The position numbers and the translations under genes were made by a program. This document shows positions 26,606 to 33,624 of a stretch of 64,000 nt of DNA, piece by piece. Numbering within the stretch: the first letter of the stretch is position 1; each line of letters begins with the position of its first letter. The stretch comes from JBCBKL01 sp963922565 (GTDB lineage: Bacteria > Pseudomonadota > Alphaproteobacteria > Rhodobacterales > Rhodobacteraceae). Where the stretch lies: NCBI GenBank assembly GCA_963922565.1, contig CAWUIQ010000014.1:20083-84082 (forward strand), in the 5' to 3' direction. Under the pieces are notes generated by a model. It searched no databases. It saw only the letters and a program-made list of their open reading frames with translations, and was not told where the DNA came from.

Positions 26606-27838
26606 TTAGTAAACCTCGGCCTGCACCTCATCGAGGCGCTGCAGCACTTCGTCGACGGTCGAGGTGTCCAGCATGAACCTCTGGAACCCTTCCATACCAG
26701 CCTTGGCCATCGCAGCAGGTGCATCGCGGTCATAGAACTGGGCAATGCCCGCAGCCGTGGACACGGTCGCAAAGCCTTCCTGTATGAACTTGTCATCGCT
26801 GATCTCAGCCTTGGAGTTGATCGGCAGCTGACCAATCGTCTTGTTCCACTGCGCCTGAACGTCCGGTCGGGCGACAAAGGCAAGGAACTTGCGCGCGTCT
26901 TCCTTGTTCTTGGCATTTGTCGGGATAAAGAACGCATCGGCCGGCGCTTCTTCGGCACGGGCAACGTTCGGATCGATGGTCGGGAACTGGAAATAGTCGA
27001 TCTGATCCGCGGTCAGGCCGGCATTCTTCATGCCGTCAACGGCAAAGTTGCCCATGACATACATCGCCGCATCGCCATTCGCGAAGGGTGCCAGCGCGTC
27101 CTGCCAGCTCATCGAGGCATGGTTGTCGACAAAGCCACATTCGTTGATCAGCTGTTCCCAGTTGGCAAAGGTCTGACGAATGCGCGGATCGGTATACTTG
27201 ATCTTGCCCGCCGTCAGGTCGTTGTGGACGTCATAGCCGTTGGTGCGCAGGTTGATATAGTCAAAGACGCCCGCGGCCGTCCAAAGGAACTTGGTCCCGA
27301 TGGTGAAAGGCGTGACGCCGTTTTCCTTCATCACACCACATGCAGCGAGCAGTTCGTCCCATGTCTGCGGCTCTTCGAGCTTCAGGAGGTCAAAGATGTC
27401 TTTGCGGTAGTAGATGCCCCACTGATAATAGCTGTAGGGAACGCCCCAGATCTTGCCGTCGCGCGACATGGTCGGCTTGATCGCGGCAAGGTCTTCGTTA
27501 AAGCCGTTCTCTTCCCAGACGTCATCCACCGGCTCGAAGAGGCCCGCGTCAACGAAGGGCGCCATACGGTTGCCGGGATACCAGCTGGTGACATCCGGCG
27601 CATCGGCGGTGAGGAAGTTCCGGATCGCCGTCTTGTGCGCTTCGCGGTCGTTGTTGTTGACGATGACGTTGATGTCCGGGTTCTCTTTCTGGAACTGCGC
27701 AACAGCGTCGTCAAAGCCCTTTTTGGGGCCCGGGTTGAGGTCGTCGAAGTTGATGACCAGATCACGCGCCAAGGCCGATCCGGCCATGAGCGATGTCAAA
27801 GCAAGCGCGGCAACGGCCGACTTGAGCGTTCGGTACAT
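26606..27838 (-). CDS. Sugar ABC transporter periplasmic binding protein (galactoside)
   Basis: This 410-residue SBP_bac_1 protein has a Sec signal peptide (MYRTLKSAVAALALTSLMAGSALA). Typical features are FQKENPDINVIV, PDVTSWYPGNRMAPFVDAGLFEPVDDVW, GVPYSYYQWGIYYRKDIF (sugar-stacking aromatics) and FANGDAAMYVMGNFAVDGM. It delivers an oligosaccharide, probably an alpha- or beta-galactoside, to the CUT1 permeases. It is the first gene of the operon, divergent from the IclR regulator. Confidence 0.9.
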   Translation of the reverse strand: MYRTLKSAVAALALTSLMAGSALARDLVINFDDLNPGPKKGFDDAVAQFQKENPDINVIVNNNDREAHKTAIRNFLTADAPDVTSWYPGNRMAPFVDAGLFEPVDDVWEENGFNEDLAAIKPTMSRDGKIWGVPYSYYQWGIYYRKDIFDLLKLEEPQTWDELLAACGVMKENGVTPFTIGTKFLWTAAGVFDYINLRTNGYDVHNDLTAGKIKYTDPRIRQTFANWEQLINECGFVDNHASMSWQDALAPFANGDAAMYVMGNFAVDGMKNAGLTADQIDYFQFPTIDPNVARAEEAPADAFFIPTNAKNKEDARKFLAFVARPDVQAQWNKTIGQLPINSKAEISDDKFIQEGFATVSTAAGIAQFYDRDAPAAMAKAGMEGFQRFMLDTSTVDEVLQRLDEVQAEVY

Positions 27839-27893
27839 AGGTGTCCTCCCAGTTGTTTTGGGTTCTCGCCTGCCAGATTTCCTTTGACAGGAA

Positions 27894-27910
27894 GTTCCAC
27901 ATAGTGAAAC
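27894..27910. promoter_or_regulatory. Putative IclR operator
   Basis: GTTCCAC-ATA-GTGAAAC is a 7-bp inverted repeat with one mismatch, similar in size and GTTYCA/TGRAAC flavour to IclR-family sites. It lies between the divergent regulator and binding-protein genes. A second short palindrome, CCAA-CTA-TTGG (27917-27927), lies about 20 bp away on a similar helix face. Confidence 0.55.
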
Positions 27911-27987
27911 TTAATCCCAACTATTGGAACTATGCGGTCGCAAGAGGAACAGGTCAATAGATTCCTCGCACCGCTGGGGAGGATCCA

Positions 27988-28776
27988 GTGAACACGCAAA
28001 GCCGCGGGACCGGCGAAGGAACGATTGGCAAGGCGCTCGACGTCCTTGACCTCGTGGCCGAGCTTGGCCGCCCCGTCCGGTTTTCGGAATTGCAGGGGCA
28101 CTCGGCCCTGCCAAAGGCAACGCTTTACCGGCTGGTCCAGACCCTGACGGCGCAGGACATGCTGCGCTACGACGAAGAGCGGCAGACCTATGCACCGGGT
28201 CTGCGCCTTGTTCGCCTTGCCCATGCGGCGTGGCAGCAAAGTGCCCTGGCCCCGATTGCTCGCCCTCATATCGACGCCTTGGCCGAAAAGGTGGGCGAGA
28301 CGGTGCATCTGGCCCAGCTTGACGGCGGTCAGGTTCTCTATGTTGATAAGAGGAACGCAGCCCAACCCATTGAAATGTTTAGCCAGGCAGGTAAGGTGGG
28401 CCCCGGATATTGCACCGGCGTTGGCAAGGCGATGCTGGCTTTTCTCGAACCCGAGGCGCAGGCCCGCGCCGTCGATCGGCAGGCCTTTTTCGCCCACACG
28501 CCCGCTACATTGACAGACGCCTCGGCCTTGTTGGCCGAGCTCGAAGAGATCCGCCGCGACGGCGTCGCCTATGACCGGGAAGAGCACGAACCGGGCATCA
28601 TCTGCGTCGCCGCCCCGATCCTGGGTCAGGCCGGTCGGGTGATGGGCGCGTTGTCGATCACCACCTCGACCGAGCGCAATTCGCTCACCGATCTCGACCG
28701 ATACATCCCCGATCTGAAAAAGACCGCCCAGCAGATCGCCCATGCCGCCGAAAGCTGGCAGTTCCCAAGTCAATGA
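27988..28776 (+). CDS. IclR-family transcriptional regulator of galactoside use
   Basis: This 262-residue regulator has an N-terminal winged helix (about 12-72, FSELQGHSALPKATLYRLVQTL) and a C-terminal IclR effector domain (about 80-255) with GYCTGVGKAMLAFL and GVAYDREEHEPGIICVAAPI, the family signatures. The start is GTG at 27988 behind GGGGAGGA. It is divergent from the importer/catabolic operon and co-directional with the ATPase gene 13 bp downstream, so it probably controls both. Confidence 0.9.
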   Translation: MNTQSRGTGEGTIGKALDVLDLVAELGRPVRFSELQGHSALPKATLYRLVQTLTAQDMLRYDEERQTYAPGLRLVRLAHAAWQQSALAPIARPHIDALAEKVGETVHLAQLDGGQVLYVDKRNAAQPIEMFSQAGKVGPGYCTGVGKAMLAFLEPEAQARAVDRQAFFAHTPATLTDASALLAELEEIRRDGVAYDREEHEPGIICVAAPILGQAGRVMGALSITTSTERNSLTDLDRYIPDLKKTAQQIAHAAESWQFPSQ

Positions 28777-28789
28777 AACGGAGACACCC

Positions 28790-29851
28790 ATGTCAGGCGT
28801 AACGCTCGAAAAAGCCGTCAAGAAATATGGCGCCACGCAAGTCATCCACGACATCGACCTTCAGATCGAGCATGGGGAATTCTGCGTTTTCGTCGGGCCT
28901 TCTGGATGTGGCAAGTCGACCCTTTTGCGGATGATCGCAGGGCTGGAAGAGACGACTGCGGGGCAAATCAGCATCGGGGGGCGCGAAGTGACCCATGCCG
29001 ACCCTGCGGATCGCGGCGTGGCGATGGTGTTCCAGACCTACGCGCTCTACCCCCACATGACGGTCGAAGAAAACATGGGCTTCGGCCTCAAGATGAATGG
29101 TGAACCCAAGGACAGCATCAAATCCAAGGTCGATGAGGCCGCGCGTATTCTGAAGCTGGGCGAATATCTCGAACGCAAACCCAAGGCCCTTTCGGGCGGC
29201 CAACGCCAACGGGTCGCGATCGGGCGGGCCATCGTGCGGGGACCAGAGGTGTTTCTATTCGACGAACCGCTGTCAAACCTGGACGCCGAATTGCGGGTCG
29301 ACATGCGGGTCGAAATCGCTCGGCTGCATAAGGAAATCGGGGCCACGATGATCTACGTCACCCACGATCAGGTCGAGGCGATGACACTGGCCGACAAGAT
29401 CGTGGTGCTGCGGGCCGGTTACATCGAGCAGGTCGGCAGCCCGATGGACCTTTACAAGGATCCCGACAACAAATTCGTCGCCGGCTTCATCGGCTCACCT
29501 TCGATGAACTTCGTCAACGGTGTGGTCGAAGGGGGCGCCGTCCGCGTCCCTGCCCTGCAGGACATGCGGGTCGAGACGGCGGTTGCCCTGCCAGCTGACG
29601 GCAGCCCGGTGATCGTGGGCCTGCGACCGCAAGAGATGGAGATCAGCGCCGCACCCTCGCCCGTACGCCTTGATATTCGGGAGCGTCTGGGCGGTGTGGC
29701 CTATGACTATCTCACCACACCAACCGGCGAACGGCTGGTCGTCGAAAGCAAGGGCGATCTGGCGATGGAGGAAGGCACAGAGGTGACAGTGCAGTTCGAC
29801 CCGGCCAACGCGATGTTCTTTGACGCGAAGACAGAAAAGCGCTTGCGCTAG
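28790..29851 (+). CDS. Sugar ABC transporter ATP-binding protein, UgpC/MsmK type
   Basis: This 353-residue CUT1 ATPase has Walker A GPSGCGKST, signature LSGGQRQRVAIGRAI, Walker B VFLFDEPLSNLDAELR and switch YVTHDQVEAM. A C-terminal TOBE/MalK regulatory region occupies about residues 240-353. It energises the MalFG-type permeases encoded on the other strand. It begins 13 bp after the IclR gene behind GGAGA, so importer expression is split over two divergent transcripts. Confidence 0.92.
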   Translation: MSGVTLEKAVKKYGATQVIHDIDLQIEHGEFCVFVGPSGCGKSTLLRMIAGLEETTAGQISIGGREVTHADPADRGVAMVFQTYALYPHMTVEENMGFGLKMNGEPKDSIKSKVDEAARILKLGEYLERKPKALSGGQRQRVAIGRAIVRGPEVFLFDEPLSNLDAELRVDMRVEIARLHKEIGATMIYVTHDQVEAMTLADKIVVLRAGYIEQVGSPMDLYKDPDNKFVAGFIGSPSMNFVNGVVEGGAVRVPALQDMRVETAVALPADGSPVIVGLRPQEMEISAAPSPVRLDIRERLGGVAYDYLTTPTGERLVVESKGDLAMEEGTEVTVQFDPANAMFFDAKTEKRLR

Positions 29852-29869
29852 GGTCGAGCTGATTACGGG

Positions 29870-29900
29870 TTGAAGCGGTCCGAAACGGACGTTGCTTCAA
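29870..29900 (+). terminator. Stem-loop downstream of the ABC ATPase gene
   Basis: A two-part stem, TTGAAGC/GCTTCAA enclosing GTCCG-AAA-CGGAC, lies about 19 bp past the stop. It is a good hairpin but no T-tract follows, so it may be a 3'-end stabiliser or a Rho-assisted terminator. The remaining gap to 30111 shows no gene; an AT-rich tract (30025-30035) could hold promoter elements. Confidence 0.5.
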
Positions 29901-30111
29901 GTCCAACATGCAGCAGTGCCGATCGCATTCGCCATGTGCCGCAGGTAGGAATACGATTGCTGCCGAGTTAACAGAATGCGGACGGAGTTGCCTTTCGCTG
30001 CGGATGCGCCAATGGCTCCCTTTTAAAAAATAAATCGTCATTCTCTCAGGTTCAGATTGATATGATGTGCGTGCCTGCAATGCTTACAACACTGCGCAGT
30101 GATCCCTTGGA

Positions 30112-30561
30112 CTAGTCTGAGCTGCGCTCAATTTGGCCAACCTTCGCAGTGACCTTTCCAAGCAAATCGAGCAACGTGTCCTGCTCATTTTCGTTCAGCG
30201 CAGACAAAAAGAATTCCATGTTTTTGATATCTTGCCGATGCAGGATCTCCGCCAAGGCGCTGCCGGCCTCCGATAACACCAGCGAGGCTGCACGCCCGTC
30301 CTTGATGCTGCGTTTTCGCTCAACCAAGCCACGCTTTGTCAATCGCGCAATGACGCTGCTTGTCGTTGTAGGTGCCACCCCGAGGTGTTCGGTCAGGTCT
30401 GCCGCACGCATTCCTGGCGACGCGCGTAGCGCACCAATCGTGTTGAAATCCAATGCGTTGTACGGGATCACATGCTGATGATCCTTTGGCGTTCGCTCAC
30501 TGACAAGCATAACACGCATCAAGGTTCCGACGAGGTCCAGCAATTGAGGGGCGCGTGACAT
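30112..30561 (-). CDS. MarR-family transcriptional regulator
   Basis: This 149-residue protein has a typical MarR dimer/winged-helix layout: FNTIGALRASPGMRAADLTEHLGVAPTTTSSVIARLTKRGLVERKR gives helices 3-4 and the wing, followed by DGRAASLVLSEAG. The ATG at 30561 gives the normal family length; the open frame runs back past the neighbouring promoter and is rejected. It is divergent from a secreted SRPBCC-like gene with a perfect palindrome between them, so it probably represses both. Confidence 0.88.
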   Translation of the reverse strand: MSRAPQLLDLVGTLMRVMLVSERTPKDHQHVIPYNALDFNTIGALRASPGMRAADLTEHLGVAPTTTSSVIARLTKRGLVERKRSIKDGRAASLVLSEAGSALAEILHRQDIKNMEFFLSALNENEQDTLLDLLGKVTAKVGQIERSSD

Positions 30562-30608
30562 TTGAAGTTTTTTGCCGCTTTCCCTTGAAGACACAAGGCC
30601 TCGAACCA

Positions 30609-30633
30609 ATTTACTACGAATGTCGTAGTAAAT
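30609..30633. promoter_or_regulatory. Putative MarR operator (perfect 25-base palindrome)
   Basis: Arms ATTTACTACGA and TCGTAGTAAAT are perfectly complementary around a 3-base ATG spacer. The site sits 48 bp upstream of the MarR start and 12 bp upstream of the divergent gene, ideal for repression of both promoters. Confidence 0.8.
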
Positions 30634-30645
30634 GGAGATCGAACA

Positions 30646-31221
30646 ATGCGAATGCTTGCTTCCGCCTTGGCCTTTGTTGCTTTCACGTCTGTTGCAGCTG
30701 CCGAAACGGCAATTCCCGCACCGCCTGACCTCGCAAGTGCCAGAAAATACCAATCCAATTCAGAAACCGTAATCCTGAACGCGCCGCTGACAGAGGCTTG
30801 GGCGTTCTGGCGCGACAACCCTATCACCAATTTCGTGGAACCAACCGATCGCATTCCTGAAATCGCAGGTTTCGAGGTATTGCAGGGAAATTGGGGGGAA
30901 CCCGACAGCATTCGTCGCGTCACGTTTCAATCCGGTGAAACAGCTTTGGAACGTGTTCTCACCAGTACCGAAAGCGAGTTCTCCTACCAGATTTGGAACA
31001 TTGAGACGTCTTCTGGCCGTTTCATCAACCACATCTATGGCAAGTTCGAAGCGCAACCAGTGGAGAGCGGCACCGCGATAAACTGGAGCTACAATGTCAA
31101 ACCCGCCGCGTTCTTTGCACGCCCTTCGATCGCGTCCTTTATAAGAAACGACTTTGCGCCATTCATGGAGGGCGGATTGCAGGGTCTGGCAGCGGCGTAT
31201 GCGGCAAGTCAACCAGGTTGA
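30646..31221 (+). CDS. Secreted SRPBCC-like protein under MarR control
   Basis: This 191-residue protein has a Sec signal peptide (MRMLASALAFVAFTSVAAAE). The rest looks like a START/SRPBCC ligand-binding fold: VILNAPLTEAWAFWRDNP at the start, IRRVTFQSGETALERVL in the middle, a long beta region and a C-terminal helix (FAPFMEGGLQGLAAAYAA). Periplasmic SRPBCC proteins bind hydrophobic ligands, but no substrate can be inferred. The fold is recognised by pattern only. GC content looks lower than in the flanking operons. Confidence 0.65.
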   Translation: MRMLASALAFVAFTSVAAAETAIPAPPDLASARKYQSNSETVILNAPLTEAWAFWRDNPITNFVEPTDRIPEIAGFEVLQGNWGEPDSIRRVTFQSGETALERVLTSTESEFSYQIWNIETSSGRFINHIYGKFEAQPVESGTAINWSYNVKPAAFFARPSIASFIRNDFAPFMEGGLQGLAAAYAASQPG

Positions 31222-31533
31222 ATTGAATACTAGGAATTGTGGACAGGTCTGATCGGTCGTGGCCGCCACCTCCGGTCGTCGGTCACTCCACGCCTTCTCA
31301 GCACTCACCACGAGAGCCGCGCTGGTGTTCGAAGGGCTTGCCGAGACTCTGATGCATTCTCAGATCGCACATTTATAAATCGCGCACCATTCGTCAAAGA
31401 GGGCTCAAAGGGAGTACCTGCTGCAAGGCAATCCTATGACGGTCCGACGGAGCAAGGCAGGATTGCGCGGCACTTTTGCCAATGATCGCTTCGAGCCGGC
31501 TCCGGCTACACCCGCATCACGCTGCAAGGGGGA
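31222..31533. other. Intergenic region without a credible gene (312 bp)
   Basis: An 82-codon open frame (31237-31485) has no ribosome site and no recognisable protein character. A short AGCCGG-CT-CCGGCT hairpin (31494-31507) lies just downstream of the anti-sigma stop on the minus strand, without a T-tract. Otherwise nothing is seen. Confidence 0.5.
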
Positions 31534-32325
31534 TCAGATCTCGGTGCTGACCTGTTCGGCTATGGGCGCCAGATCCACGTTTTCCGGGCCGACAACCACA
31601 TAGGCCGCGTCAGGCGTCGACCATGTCGCCATCGTGATGTCGCCGAAATCACGGGGCGAAATCGGGTTGACGGCACCGTCACCGCCCCGGTCGATCGCGC
31701 AGATGGCCACGACCGCACCCGCCTCGTTGGTATAGATCAACTGGATCACCGGCTTGCCCGCCGCGACCAGCAAACGCGCGCCCCGGTATTCAAACCCGAA
31801 GGGCGCCAGATCAGGCGTGGTGAATTCGACACCGGTCGTTGCGGCCAGCCATGTCTCGATATGGTCGCGCTCATCAGCCGCAACCTCGACCAGATGGCGC
31901 CCCTGGGCCGCATAGACCCGGTGATAGTCGGCCACGTTGTCCAGCCATCCCCGCGCCATCTGCACTGGCGCTTCGGGTTGCATGGTCCAGACGCCCAGCC
32001 CACCAGCACCGGCCCCGATGGCCAGGAATGCGAGCGCCGCGGCGATTGACCGCCACCACGATGCGGGCGGCGCGTTTTCGTTCGCCGGCTGCGCTAGTAT
32101 GGCCATCTCGGGCAATTCAATAGCGGGCGGATCGGCCAGATCGGCTTCGAACGCGGCCGCAATGTCGATGTCGAGCGCCCGCAAGGCCGCAATCTCGGCC
32201 CGCACGCCCGCATCCTCTGCAGCCAGCGCTTCGATCTCGGCCATTTCGCCGGGTGGCAATTCGCCGTCCACATAAGCGCTCAGGCGATCCAGCAATGCCT
32301 CTGATATGACTCCGTTCGTCGTCAT
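31534..32325 (-). CDS. Membrane anti-sigma factor (zinc-motif-less)
   Basis: This 263-residue protein has an N-terminal anti-sigma domain (about 8-75, LLDRLSAYVDGELPPGEMAEIEALAAED), one transmembrane segment (about 92-112, IAAALAFLAIGAGAGGLGVWTM) and a periplasmic sensor region of about 150 residues. The H-x3-C-x2-C zinc motif of ZAS anti-sigma factors is absent. It overlaps the sigma factor gene by 4 bases, the usual sign of a cognate pair. It should hold the sigma factor at the membrane until an envelope signal triggers release. Confidence 0.82.
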   Translation of the reverse strand: MTTNGVISEALLDRLSAYVDGELPPGEMAEIEALAAEDAGVRAEIAALRALDIDIAAAFEADLADPPAIELPEMAILAQPANENAPPASWWRSIAAALAFLAIGAGAGGLGVWTMQPEAPVQMARGWLDNVADYHRVYAAQGRHLVEVAADERDHIETWLAATTGVEFTTPDLAPFGFEYRGARLLVAAGKPVIQLIYTNEAGAVVAICAIDRGGDGAVNPISPRDFGDITMATWSTPDAAYVVVGPENVDLAPIAEQVSTEI

Positions 32326-32846
32326 TGTGTTCCCGTTGCCGCCAACGCGGCCCTCAACCGTTTACGCGCGTTAGACATGCGCGACATAACTGTCCCAATC
32401 GGGATATCCAGTATGTCCGCTGCGTCCTGGTACGAATACCCTTCAACACTCACCAGCAGCAGAACCGAAGACAGGCCTTCAGGAAGGCCATGGATCAGAC
32501 CCAGGAGCTGCTTTCCATAGGCCTCATCCTCGGGGGTGACGGGCGTGTTCAGCGCATCGCTTTCGCCCGCATCCTCCTGCCCGGCCCCGACCCGGACAGA
32601 CCGTTTGCGCAATTCCGATATCCACGTGTTGCGCATCATCGTGAACAGCCAACTGTCGAGCCTCGTGCCGACCTGCCAGCTGTCCGCGTTCTGTATGGCC
32701 TTTTCGCAAACCGTCTGAACCAGATCGTCTGCATCGGCCCTGTTCCGCGTCAATGTCAGACCAAAGCGGTGAAGACGCGGAAGACACGCAACCAGATCGG
32801 TACGAAACTTGTTCTGCGTGTCGGTATGCCGGACTGCCAAGCTCAC
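32322..32846 (-). CDS. ECF RNA polymerase sigma factor
   Basis: This sigma-70 ECF factor is about 174 residues long. Region 2 is NKFRTDLVACLPRLHRFGLTLTRNRADADDLVQTVCEKAI...FTMMRNTWISELRK. Region 4 is LIHGLPEGLSSVLLLVSVEGYSYQDAADILDIPIGTVMSRMSNARKRL. The start is uncertain: GTG at 32846 gives the usual ECF length, while a TTG at 32957 (overlapping the TPR stop) would give 211 residues with an atypical N-terminal tail. It forms an operon with the anti-sigma factor. Confidence 0.88.
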   Translation of the reverse strand: MSLAVRHTDTQNKFRTDLVACLPRLHRFGLTLTRNRADADDLVQTVCEKAIQNADSWQVGTRLDSWLFTMMRNTWISELRKRSVRVGAGQEDAGESDALNTPVTPEDEAYGKQLLGLIHGLPEGLSSVLLLVSVEGYSYQDAADILDIPIGTVMSRMSNARKRLRAALAATGTQ

Positions 32847-32953
32847 ATGCACCGCCAAAGAGTTTATGGGGCCCACTCTCCGACCCAGTTCCCAATGAAC
32901 CGGATCGGAGACGGAATCGCAACTGCGATACGCTATGGTGTGCCGGACGTTGC

Positions 32954-33496
32954 TCAATAGGTGTGGTTGCCCGTGTAAAGTGCTTGTTCAAGCGCCGTAT
33001 AGGCCCAGGTTTCGCGCCCGCCGCGTGCAGCAATCTCGCGCAGCTGCGTCGCCGCACCGATCTTGTCACCCTGGCTAAGCAGGCCCTGGCCCATATACGA
33101 CCGCGCAAGGATATAGTCGGGGTCGATGGTCAGCGCTGCTTGGTAGTATTCCATGGCAGCATCCATGTTGCCCTGCTTGCGGTTGATAAAGCCCATGTAG
33201 TTCAGGAACCGTGGATCCTGGGGGGCATCGGCCGCCGCGATGACCATCTGCGCCCGGTCGAACTTGTTGGCATATGCCAACTCGCGAACGGCGTCGTACC
33301 GTTCTTCGTCCGAAAACGCCTCGGATTTCGCTTCGAGGCACGACTTTGTCTTGCGGTCATAGATCTGGCCACGCTCGCACTTGATTGTGGTCTTGGTTGT
33401 CCGTGGCGGTTTGCTGTCATCGCTACCGGCGGCAAAGGCTGGGCCTGTGAGGGCGGCGAAGATTGCGGCAGAGATCAGAAATTTTGGAAAACGCAT
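32954..33496 (-). CDS. Secreted tetratricopeptide-repeat protein
   Basis: This 180-residue protein has a Sec signal peptide (MRFPKFLISAAIFAALTGPAFA) and a short cysteine pair (KCERGQIYDRKTKSCLEA). TPR-like helices follow from about residue 65, best seen in PRFLNYMGFINRKQGNMDAAMEYYQAALTIDPDY. It is co-directional with and directly upstream of the sigma/anti-sigma pair, which suggests a role in envelope-stress signalling; no function is known to me. Confidence 0.8.
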   Translation of the reverse strand: MRFPKFLISAAIFAALTGPAFAAGSDDSKPPRTTKTTIKCERGQIYDRKTKSCLEAKSEAFSDEERYDAVRELAYANKFDRAQMVIAAADAPQDPRFLNYMGFINRKQGNMDAAMEYYQAALTIDPDYILARSYMGQGLLSQGDKIGAATQLREIAARGGRETWAYTALEQALYTGNHTY

Positions 33497-33624
33497 GAAT
33501 TCGGTCTTTCATCGGTTTGAGTTGCGTTCACCCCGCTTTCTTGCGGTGTGCTGACCGGTAAACGCGCCACCGAACGCCTTTATTCACTTTGTTCAAAATT
33601 TTTTTCTGACCCCGCTTTTTGGGG

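Noticed and set aside
31237..31485. 82-codon frame in the gap before the anti-sigma gene
   Set aside because: No ribosome site, no recognisable protein features, and it lies in a low-information gap.
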